From positions 1-64,000 of the forward strand of contig NZ_CDDB01000011.1 in NCBI RefSeq assembly GCF_000820105.1: DNA of 64,000 nt, in the 5' to 3' direction. Origin of the DNA: Aeromonas schubertii. Its GTDB lineage: Bacteria; Pseudomonadota; Gammaproteobacteria; Enterobacterales; Aeromonadaceae. Shown in pieces: positions 42,301 to 50,113 of the stretch (positions are counted from its first letter, which is position 1; each line of letters begins with the position of its first letter). Under the pieces are notes generated by a model that was not told the origin of the DNA, searched no databases, and was given only the letters and a program-made list of their open reading frames with translations. Position numbers and translations under genes: made by a program.

Positions 42301-43545
42301 ATGCTGACCCATTTTGAAATAGACAACTTTAAATCGTTGGTTGGTTTTAGCCTGCCGCTTTCTCGCTTTAACTGTTTGATTGGGCTTAATGGTGCGGGAA
42401 AAACCACTGTGCTGCAGGCGCTCGATTTCGCCTCTCATGTCATGAGTGGCGAGGTAAGGGAGTGGCTGGATGCCCGTGGCTGGTCGGCTGCCGATCTCAC
42501 GAGTCGCCTCGGTAATAAATCCAATATTGAACTGGCGTTAGAGTTAGATATCGATGGGTTGTTACTGCGATGGGAGGCAACGTTTAATCGCGTTCGACTA
42601 GCATGCACACGGGAGGAGGTGAAAGTAAGAAGCTCAGTACTGGAGGGTGCCAGGCAATACGAAATCATTGTTCGTGTAGATGGTGCAATCTACGAGCTTA
42701 AATCGGGTAAATATTGGCACCGCTCGGAAAGTGCAGACCCATCACAATGGAACGAAATTCCTTTTATTTACGAAGGCTCACTGCTTTCTCAGCTCAAAGA
42801 CAATCAGCTCTCACCATTGCTACGTGAACTGCGCGAACGTATCAAAGCGATTCGTTCTCTCGATCTACTCTCACCAGAACAGCTGCGGCGTAAAACCCGT
42901 CTGTCGGATTTGACGGATGACATAGGCAGTGGTGGTCAGCAACTGGGCGCTTTTATTCACCAGCTTAAAGCTGTGCAGCGAGATCAACTGCTGCAAAGAT
43001 TGCAGCGTTACTATCCTCAGGTCACCAAGATCCACACCAGCGTATTGCGCGGTGGCGCGATCAAATTGGAATTACATGAGAGCTATCAAGCGACTGCCCA
43101 AGATGGGCAGGAAAGCTTGCTGGCACAAGACATGGTCACCGAGGCCCGCCATATCAACGACGGTATGCTGCGTCTGCTGGCTATTTTGGCTCAGCAATTC
43201 AGCCCATATCAGTTTGTACTGTTCGACGAAGTTGAGAATGGCGTCAACCCCGAGATCACCGAGGCGCTGGTGGATGCGTTGGTTAGCTCATCCAAGCAAC
43301 TGCTGGTGACCACTCACAGTCCTCTGGTGCTCAACTACTTAGAAGATGACATTGCCCGCCAGAGTGTGCTGTTGATCTACAAGCGGCCAGATGGCATCAG
43401 CCGGGCGATACGCCTGTTTGATGTGCCCATGGCCGCCGAGCGGTTGGAATGTCTCTCGCCGGGAGAGTCGATGCTGGATCTGTCGCTGACTCGAGTCGCA
43501 GAGGCTGCTGAGCAGATGGTTGATCCCTCCCGTGGTGAGGGTTAA
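42301..43545 (+). CDS. AAA/ABC-type ATPase of the OLD/PARIS-like kind
   Basis: A 414-residue SMC/ABC-like ATPase. It begins MLTHFEIDNFKSLVGFSLPL, with Walker A GLNGAGKTTVLQAL at about residue 29. A Walker B FVLFDEVENGVNPE lies near residue 308, and an H-loop TTHSPLVLNYLEDD near residue 340. Such AAA15/AAA21 ATPases act in pairs with a TOPRIM nuclease in OLD, Gabija, PARIS and similar defences. The ATG at 42301 has AAAGGAG upstream. It is followed 2 bp later by the TOPRIM-like gene, so the pair is coupled. Its place inside a BREX operon is unusual. Confidence 0.8.
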   Translation: MLTHFEIDNFKSLVGFSLPLSRFNCLIGLNGAGKTTVLQALDFASHVMSGEVREWLDARGWSAADLTSRLGNKSNIELALELDIDGLLLRWEATFNRVRLACTREEVKVRSSVLEGARQYEIIVRVDGAIYELKSGKYWHRSESADPSQWNEIPFIYEGSLLSQLKDNQLSPLLRELRERIKAIRSLDLLSPEQLRRKTRLSDLTDDIGSGGQQLGAFIHQLKAVQRDQLLQRLQRYYPQVTKIHTSVLRGGAIKLELHESYQATAQDGQESLLAQDMVTEARHINDGMLRLLAILAQQFSPYQFVLFDEVENGVNPEITEALVDALVSSSKQLLVTTHSPLVLNYLEDDIARQSVLLIYKRPDGISRAIRLFDVPMAAERLECLSPGESMLDLSLTRVAEAAEQMVDPSRGEG

Positions 43546-43547
43546 CC

Positions 43548-44309
43548 ATGCTGCGTACCCTACTAACCTTCGGTGAAGGCCCGACCGATATGGGCCGTAG
43601 TCGTAATGCCCAAGCCTATGCTCATGGCGACGATCTGGAGGTCGGTCCCATGCTACGCCTGGCTCATCGGTTGTTGGGGCGTCATTTACCAGACTGGAAT
43701 ACTGACCTGTTCGACTTGCAGCAGGAGCACGCCATTCCCTCGGTATTGGTGGCCCCGGCAGAGATGAAGTCCTTGGTAAAAAGCTCTGCCATCAAATTGC
43801 CCAGTAAAAAGACCAAGCAAGGCTATCTCATTCATAGCAAGCGAGGCGCAGTATTGGGTGAGCTAGCTCAGCAGACCGGTTCACTCACCGAAGCTCAGCT
43901 GGCGATCTACTTTCACGACACAGACGGCACCAATCGCGAGCCTCATGACCCGAACGATCTAGTGCAGGCCGTGAATGAAGGGTTTCGCGCCGCAGGCTTT
44001 GCGGGTCAAGGCGTTGCCATGGTGCCGCAACCGACTTCAGAAGCCTGGCTTATCTGCTCGTGTAAGCCTGATGCCTATCAACATTGTGCCCAGCTTGAAA
44101 CCCAGCTATCCGGCAATGATCGCTCACCTGCTCGCGCCCCCAAGCTGGTGCTGGGGCACCATTTGGGAAACCCCGATTATCACCGCGGTGATCTCTTACC
44201 TGTGGTGAATGCTATCGAACTCGACCGGTTGGATATGCCGACCTTTAACCAGTTTCGAGATGATTTAAAGCAAGGGATCCGCAATCTGTGCGGGGCGGTA
44301 GATGACTAA
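43548..44309 (+). CDS. TOPRIM-like (DUF4276-type) putative nuclease partner
   Basis: A 253-residue protein whose N-terminus LLTFGEGPTDMGRS carries the conserved Glu of TOPRIM folds. A second acidic patch, IYFHDTDGTNREP (DxD-type), lies near residue 123 and PQPTSEAWLICS near residue 163, resembling DUF4276/RloB-like proteins. With the preceding ATPase it has the layout of two-gene ATPase-TOPRIM defences. Nuclease activity is inferred from the acidic motifs. It lies 2 bp after the ATPase and 50 bp before pglX. A different fold cannot be ruled out without structure prediction. Confidence 0.62.
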   Translation: MLRTLLTFGEGPTDMGRSRNAQAYAHGDDLEVGPMLRLAHRLLGRHLPDWNTDLFDLQQEHAIPSVLVAPAEMKSLVKSSAIKLPSKKTKQGYLIHSKRGAVLGELAQQTGSLTEAQLAIYFHDTDGTNREPHDPNDLVQAVNEGFRAAGFAGQGVAMVPQPTSEAWLICSCKPDAYQHCAQLETQLSGNDRSPARAPKLVLGHHLGNPDYHRGDLLPVVNAIELDRLDMPTFNQFRDDLKQGIRNLCGAVDD

Positions 44310-44359
44310 GCCCGTCATCAGCTAGCACACGTTGCTCAAATAAAAATAATGAGAAAAAG

Positions 44360-47300
44360 ATGAACACCAACAACTTGAAAAAAGTCGCCCCTCGGGCGCG
44401 TACCGCCTTTATTAAAGCCATTACCGCCCGTGCCGGTGAGTTTGGTATCACCGCCAAGGGTGTGAGTGCCCCAACAATCAGTGGCGATGTATTGCAAGTG
44501 GCGGGTTTTACCCATCCTGCTCGCTTTGCCCCGGCCATTACCCGTCTGCAAGAGCGAGTGGCAAACGAGGGATTTGCTCAACTGATCGAGCAGATGGCCT
44601 ACACCTGGTTCAACCGTTTCTGCGCTATCCGCTTTATGGAGCTGAAAAGCGAAGAGGGATATCTCGAGCACGGGGTGCGCCTGCTTTCGCACCCTACCCA
44701 GCCCCAGGGTTTTGAGGTGCTCGACCGAGCGCCTGAGGTGATCGAATCCTTAATGAGCGAAGGGGTTTCCCTTGATAAGTCAGCGCTGCTCGAGTTGATG
44801 CTGGCGGGGAACGAGCAAGAGGCGTTATTCCGTGAGCTGTTGCTCGGTCAGTGCCACCGCCTGCATCAGGCGATGCCTTTTCTGTTTGAAGCCATCGACG
44901 ACGAAACCGAGTTGCTGCTGCCCACCGGCCTGACCCGTACCGATGCATTCTGGCGTGAACTGGTGGATGGGATACCGGAAGAGGACTGGACTCAGGTTGA
45001 GGTGATTGGCTGGCTCTATCAGTTCTATATCAGCGAGAAAAAAGAGCAGGTGATCGGCAAGGTGGTGAAATCGGAAGATATCCCGGCGGCCACCCAGCTG
45101 TTTACCCCTAACTGGATCGTCCAATATCTGGTGCAAAATTCGGTGGGGCGCTATTGGCTGCAGACCTATCCCGATTCTCCATTACAGCAGGCCATGCCCT
45201 ACTATGTCGCCTCTGGTGAGCAGCCAGATGAGGTGCTAGCTGAACTTGCTCAGATGACTCCTGCGAGTATCGAGCCTGAGTCCATCAAGGTGCTCGATCC
45301 CGCCTGTGGCTCTGGCCATATTCTGGTGGAAGCCTATAACCTGCTTTATCGCATCTACGAAGAGCGCGGTTACCGCAGCCGCGATATCCCCACGCTTATC
45401 CTGAGCCACAACCTCTATGGCCTCGATATTGACGACCGCGCCGCACAACTGGCCGGTTTCGCCCTGCTGATGCGTGCCCGTCAGGATGATCGCCGTCTCT
45501 TCTCACGGGAGATCAAGCTTAACGTCCACGCTTTGCAGGAGAGCCGCCACCTCAATATTCCCACACTGTGGCAAGCCCTTAACCTCAATGCCGAGTGGGA
45601 TCGTGGTCAAAGCCAGGATCTGTTTGCTGTTGCACCGGCCAGCTTGGCGAGTAATGACCCGCGCTTGGGTCTGCTGAACGATTTGCACCTGCGTTTCCTG
45701 TCTGCCAAAACCTTGGGGTCGCTTATCGAAGTGCCCGCCGAGCAGGTGCAGGCCATCGACGAACTCTGTGCCACGCTACAAACCCTGAGCATCAGTGGTG
45801 ATGCCATGCAAAAACCAGCCGCCCAGGAATTACTGCCACTGCTCAAGCAAGCCAGCGTATTGGCTACACGCTATGATGCAGTGATCGCAAATCCACCATA
45901 TATAGGTTATCGATATTTAAATCAGGATGTTAAGAGTTATTTAGATGTACACTACAAAATTGGCAGTAAGGATTTATATGCTGCATTTATTATTGCCAAT
46001 TTAAAACTTGTTAAAGAGAATTGTTTTTCCTCATTCATGACCCCAATGGTTTGGATGTTCATAGATTCTTTTTCGTCGCTTCGTAAATTTTTGTGTTTGA
46101 ATAACACGATTACATCACTAATACAACTAGAATATAATGCATCAGGTAGTGTGCGAGTGCCACTATGTACATTTACGGTTAAAAAAGGCTTAGTGCACAA
46201 ATCACATCAAGGTACATTCATTCGTTTGACAGATTTTCCTGGCGATGAGATGCAACCGATAAAAGTTATAGAAGCTATTAAAAAAAGATCTTGTGGCTGG
46301 CTCTATGAGGCTAAGCCAGCTAGCTTTGATAATATAGATGGAACTCCAATATCGTACTGGCTTGGAGAAAATGATTTATCGGTTGTTCGCTCTTTACCAA
46401 AGATGTCTACGTTTGCAAATGCAAAGCAAGGTCTTTCGACAGGAGATACAAATAGATTTTTGAGATTCTGGTTTGAGGTGAGTCTTGACAATGTGGCGTT
46501 TGGATGTAGAAATTCCGAAGAATTTATTCTTTCTGGTCGTAAATGGTGCACATATAACAAAGGTGGCGCATTCAGGAAATGGTATGGGAATGTTGATTAT
46601 GTTGTAAATTGGGCAAATTCTGGCGCTGAGTTGGAAGCGTTTAAACCTAAGTCTGTTATAAGAAGTAAGTCATATTACTTCAAAGAGTCTATTAGTTGGT
46701 CAGATGTAACTTCATCTATAACTTCGTTTAGAAGTTATCCCAATGGATTCATATTCGATACTGTTGGGCATTCAGCATTTTTTTCAAATCAAGAGACTAG
46801 TTATAAAGCACTAGGATTCTGTAACTCTCAATATATAAAGAGGTTGATTCCTGCAATTAATCCAACATTGCATTTCTCTGGTGGTTATTTCTTAAAGCTG
46901 CCATTTATAAATAATGCAACAACTCAAGATGTTGACATCATAAAGAAATTAATAGAAATACATGCATATGATTGGAGTAGTGTAGAAACATCATTTGATT
47001 TCAAAAATAGCTTTTTGTGTTGCTTGCCAGTTGTTCATGGGAAAGATAAGTTACAAGATAAAGTACAATGTTACTATGAACATAATGTTGATTTGATTTC
47101 AAAAGTACAAAGTTTGGAAAATGACCTTCAACTTTATTATTCCAAACACTTAGGGGTTGAATATGTAGAGGTTCCTATCAATGAGGTTACTCTCACATGC
47201 AATCCCCATTATAGATATGGTGGAAACTTAACTTATGAAGAGCGTGATGCTCGCTTGCAATGTGATACTATCTGTGAGCTGATCTCCTACGCCATTGGCT

Positions 47301-48040
47301 GCATGATGGGCCGCTATTCCCTCGACCGTGAGGGGCTGGTGTACGCCCATACCGGTAATGAGGGCTTTAAGGCTCTGGTGGAAGAGGGCGCTTATGCCAG
47401 CTTTGCCGCCGATGAGGATGGCATCCTGCCGCTCACCGCCGATAACTGGTTCCCCGATGATGTGGCGGCGCGATTCGAGCAGTTTGTCCGCACCGCCTGG
47501 GGGGCTGAGACGTTGGAAGAGAACCTGCAATTTATCGCCGATAGCCTCTGCCTTGCAGCGATCAAGCCGGCGAAAAAGGGCGGCGAAACCGCCCGCGAAA
47601 CCGTGCGCCGTTATCTCTCGACCCAGTTCTATAAAGACCACCTCAAGACCTACAAGAAGCGCCCCATCTACTGGCTGTTTAGTTCAGGTAAAGAGAAGGC
47701 CTTTGAGTGTCTGGTCTATCTGCACCGCTATAACGAAGCGACCCTGCCGCGAATGCGCACCGAGTACGTGACACCACTGCTCGGTCAGATGGCCGGGCGT
47801 ATCGAACGCTTGCGCCTGCAGCAAACCGAGGCCAGCACCAGCGATGCCAAACGCATTGGCAAAGAAATTGACAGCCTAACCAAACAGTTGGCCGAGCTGC
47901 GCGCCTTTGATGATCAGCTGAAACACCACGCAGATATGCGCATCCGGCTTGATCTCGATGACGGGGTCAAGGTCAACTATGGCAAGTTCGGTACCCTGCT
48001 TAGCGATGTGAAAGCCATCACCGGCGATAAGGGCGAGTGA
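44360..48040 (+). CDS. pglX: BREX type 1 adenine methyltransferase PglX
   Basis: A 1,226-residue m6A DNA methyltransferase that marks host BREX sites. The SAM-binding motif VLDPACGSGHILVEAYNLL is at about residue 312 and the catalytic NPPY in VIANPPYIGYRYL at about 509. The N-terminal segment (PRARTAFIKAITARAGEFGI) and C-terminal helical tail match the family. DNA from about 45,890 to 47,240, roughly residues 510-960, is far more AT-rich than both flanks. This covers the target-recognition region, so specificity was probably acquired by recombination. A strong terminator follows the stop. Confidence 0.94.
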   Translation: MNTNNLKKVAPRARTAFIKAITARAGEFGITAKGVSAPTISGDVLQVAGFTHPARFAPAITRLQERVANEGFAQLIEQMAYTWFNRFCAIRFMELKSEEGYLEHGVRLLSHPTQPQGFEVLDRAPEVIESLMSEGVSLDKSALLELMLAGNEQEALFRELLLGQCHRLHQAMPFLFEAIDDETELLLPTGLTRTDAFWRELVDGIPEEDWTQVEVIGWLYQFYISEKKEQVIGKVVKSEDIPAATQLFTPNWIVQYLVQNSVGRYWLQTYPDSPLQQAMPYYVASGEQPDEVLAELAQMTPASIEPESIKVLDPACGSGHILVEAYNLLYRIYEERGYRSRDIPTLILSHNLYGLDIDDRAAQLAGFALLMRARQDDRRLFSREIKLNVHALQESRHLNIPTLWQALNLNAEWDRGQSQDLFAVAPASLASNDPRLGLLNDLHLRFLSAKTLGSLIEVPAEQVQAIDELCATLQTLSISGDAMQKPAAQELLPLLKQASVLATRYDAVIANPPYIGYRYLNQDVKSYLDVHYKIGSKDLYAAFIIANLKLVKENCFSSFMTPMVWMFIDSFSSLRKFLCLNNTITSLIQLEYNASGSVRVPLCTFTVKKGLVHKSHQGTFIRLTDFPGDEMQPIKVIEAIKKRSCGWLYEAKPASFDNIDGTPISYWLGENDLSVVRSLPKMSTFANAKQGLSTGDTNRFLRFWFEVSLDNVAFGCRNSEEFILSGRKWCTYNKGGAFRKWYGNVDYVVNWANSGAELEAFKPKSVIRSKSYYFKESISWSDVTSSITSFRSYPNGFIFDTVGHSAFFSNQETSYKALGFCNSQYIKRLIPAINPTLHFSGGYFLKLPFINNATTQDVDIIKKLIEIHAYDWSSVETSFDFKNSFLCCLPVVHGKDKLQDKVQCYYEHNVDLISKVQSLENDLQLYYSKHLGVEYVEVPINEVTLTCNPHYRYGGNLTYEERDARLQCDTICELISYAIGCMMGRYSLDREGLVYAHTGNEGFKALVEEGAYASFAADEDGILPLTADNWFPDDVAARFEQFVRTAWGAETLEENLQFIADSLCLAAIKPAKKGGETARETVRRYLSTQFYKDHLKTYKKRPIYWLFSSGKEKAFECLVYLHRYNEATLPRMRTEYVTPLLGQMAGRIERLRLQQTEASTSDAKRIGKEIDSLTKQLAELRAFDDQLKHHADMRIRLDLDDGVKVNYGKFGTLLSDVKAITGDKGE

Positions 48041-48067
48041 TCGACCTATCGTCCATCAAATCAAGGC

Positions 48068-48100
48068 GAGAGCTGCCGCTTGTGCGGCAGCTCTCATTTT
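48068..48100 (+). terminator. rho-independent terminator after pglX
   Basis: A perfect 12-bp stem, GAGAGCTGCCGC/GCGGCAGCTCTC, with a 4-nt loop followed by ATTTTG, 27 bp past the pglX stop. It splits the BREX locus into two transcription units before the UPF0174 gene. Confidence 0.85.
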
Positions 48101-48195
48101 GCTTATTGTCGTTCAAGGTAGAGGGTTATCCCTTGGACTTGACTGGTGAGGGCGTAGTATTTTATTGATATTTATCATGAATTGGTGGCGTGAAT

Positions 48196-48906
48196 ATGGA
48201 TATTAATATTGCAAGCAGATATTACAAGTACAGAGAAGATGAAGATCTGGCATTTATTGCTCACTGCACCCATGAGCAACTCGCGCCACTGGTTAGTTAT
48301 TTGACAATTGATCGTGATGGCAAGCCAAGATTGGCTGAAACCTTGACCAATAACCCCGAATTTAAAGCAAACAAGCATGATTTTTCTCGGGCATGGCAAG
48401 CCATCTGCACAGAACTGCAAACATATGGCAACTCGACAACATTAAATATCGTGACCAGAAAGGGGGCCGCGTATAAGGATATTGTGCAGTTTACTGCAAA
48501 ATCCGTTGGCTGCGTGATAGACAAGCAGAGTGATGTGCAGACCCTCGAGCAGGCGATAGTGGCCAAGGTGCTGGAGTTGCAGATGGATAAGATGACGCAG
48601 GCTGAGCGGGAAGCGTTTATTAAAACCATGAAGAATGACTATCAAGTGAATAATATCGACCCTTTAAAGTGGACGGTCAGGGATTTTAGTGTGATATCGG
48701 GCGTACTGGCGGGTGCATTCGGTGGGGCTGCTGCGGCTGGAGCTATGTTGCTGCCAAGAGCATTATTATTTTCTAGTCCACTTGGGCTCGTCGGTGGATT
48801 ATTCAGTGCTGTGGTAGAGGGGCCTGCACTGCGAGTCACCTTGCCGTGCGTTATCCATATCACCATGTTGCGTGAGTTCCATCGTCACGGTAACCCGTTC
48901 AACTGA
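48196..48906 (+). CDS. YaaW/UPF0174 (DUF3944) family protein inside the BREX locus
   Basis: A 236-residue protein like E. coli YaaW. The N-terminal DUF3944 part is YKYREDEDLAFIAHCTHEQL and LTIDRDGKPRLAETL, followed by FSRAWQAICTELQTYGN, then a C-terminal Gly/Ala-rich hydrophobic region (residues about 165-215, SGVLAGAFGGAAAAGAMLL) that may enter or lie on the membrane. The family has no known function to my knowledge. The ATG at 48196 has GGTGG 7 nt upstream; an in-frame GTG at 48190 is less likely. It follows a strong terminator and is paired with the membrane protein next to it. Confidence 0.8.
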   Translation: MDINIASRYYKYREDEDLAFIAHCTHEQLAPLVSYLTIDRDGKPRLAETLTNNPEFKANKHDFSRAWQAICTELQTYGNSTTLNIVTRKGAAYKDIVQFTAKSVGCVIDKQSDVQTLEQAIVAKVLELQMDKMTQAEREAFIKTMKNDYQVNNIDPLKWTVRDFSVISGVLAGAFGGAAAAGAMLLPRALLFSSPLGLVGGLFSAVVEGPALRVTLPCVIHITMLREFHRHGNPFN

Positions 48907-48945
48907 ATCTGATAACACAAGTCTTGACAACACAAGGATATTAAG

Positions 48946-49896
48946 ATGCTTGAAGAGACGCTCAAAGTGATTATGGTGCCTGATTGGGCCAAAGTTGACC
49001 CTGAGATTCGCGAGTTGATCGAAACGGGCCATATGCGCCTGCGTGAAGGCGTCATTTATTGGGCCAAGGGTAAAAAACTGGTAGAAGGCGCGGGGAGTAT
49101 TGTCAAGCACCTTCCCTTTAAAGAGATGACGGTAGATGTCAGCCAGGGCGTTAATGTCGAGCAGTTGATGAAAGCCACCGCCGCCATGCAGAAAAGCATC
49201 GGCCTAGCGGTCGGGTTATCAACCGGGATTATTCTCGCTGCGATAGTGATTCAAACCGCCTATCTCTCTCAAAAGCTCAATAAAATCCAGGCGTCGATAG
49301 ATAAAATTGCTGTTGAAATTCAAACTCAAAATCAGCTCTTTTATCTTGAAAAACTTTCATCGTATATGGGTAGCATTATGGCGGCCCATGAGATGTTGGC
49401 TGTTTCTAAAGAGAGCGAGGCATACCCTGAGGTGATTGCACCATTATTGGCAACACTTGCTCAGCAAAGAAACGAATTGTGTACATTCTTGATGAACCTG
49501 ATTGGCTGGATCGACCACAGTAAAGCAATCGAGAATAAAATTACCGATGAACATGCTGCATTGATAGTTGATTTTGTGACAAGCGTATTGGACGTTATGC
49601 CAAAATCAATTTATGTGGAGTCTGCACTTTATACCATTCTTGGTAAATATCATCATGCGGATGCACTTGTTGAGTCGGCAGCAATAAAATATAAGTCTGT
49701 TTTGAACTCTTATCGGTTATGGGCAAAGGATGGCTATGATCAGTGGTTAACCGGCAAGGCCAGCCGCAGTAGTCATCTATTGGTTAATAAGTTTGAAGAT
49801 ATTAAAAGCCTGTTGCGCTCTATCGAAAATCAGCTGCTGCTGGGCAACAGTCAGCAATTATGCAAACAGCAATTGGAGTATGTTGTGACACCGTAA
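48946..49896 (+). CDS. single-span membrane protein with coiled coil, paired with UPF0174
   Basis: A 316-residue protein. A transmembrane helix at about residues 86-107 (IGLAVGLSTGIILAAIVIQT) is followed by a short coiled coil (YLSQKLNKIQASIDKIAVEI) and a helical C-terminal domain of about 190 residues (IDHSKAIENKITDEHAAL ... SSHLLVNKFEDIKSLLRSIE). The N-terminal 85 residues are soluble. No family recognised. It starts 39 bp after the UPF0174 stop with an AAGGAT ribosome binding site, so the pair is one operon; both partners are membrane-associated by sequence. The function is unknown. Confidence 0.7.
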   Translation: MLEETLKVIMVPDWAKVDPEIRELIETGHMRLREGVIYWAKGKKLVEGAGSIVKHLPFKEMTVDVSQGVNVEQLMKATAAMQKSIGLAVGLSTGIILAAIVIQTAYLSQKLNKIQASIDKIAVEIQTQNQLFYLEKLSSYMGSIMAAHEMLAVSKESEAYPEVIAPLLATLAQQRNELCTFLMNLIGWIDHSKAIENKITDEHAALIVDFVTSVLDVMPKSIYVESALYTILGKYHHADALVESAAIKYKSVLNSYRLWAKDGYDQWLTGKASRSSHLLVNKFEDIKSLLRSIENQLLLGNSQQLCKQQLEYVVTP

Positions 49897-49924
49897 CATA
49901 GTGCTGGGTTGTCAGAGGCTATCA

Positions 49925-49951
49925 AGAGGACAGGCAACTGGCCTGTCTTCT
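49925..49951 (+). terminator. hairpin after the membrane gene
   Basis: The stem AGAGGACAGGC/GCCTGTCTTCT with one G-T pair and a 5-nt loop lies about 30 bp past the stop. There is no T tract behind it, so it may end or stabilise the transcript of the UPF0174 pair. Confidence 0.4.
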
Positions 49952-50113
49952 CTACCACCTGGCTGAGTCCACTAGTGGCGCTTGCCAAGGCGTACCATTC
50001 GATGGCCCCTGGCCTTACGCTATACGGATTGTTCCATGAACTCTAAGAGCATTTCGATTACCATATGGTTTTGTTGTAAATCGGAGCCTAATGGCTTGTC
50101 GTGACGGATTTTT

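Noticed and set aside
48139-48168. TTGACT followed by TATTGA at 18 bp before the UPF0174 gene
   Set aside because: The -35 is good but the -10 is weak, so I do not list it as a feature although a promoter for this pair is likely here.
49897-50113. Promoter for pglZ
   Set aside because: One must exist if the upstream hairpin terminates, but no pair of -35/-10 boxes with good spacing could be picked with confidence.
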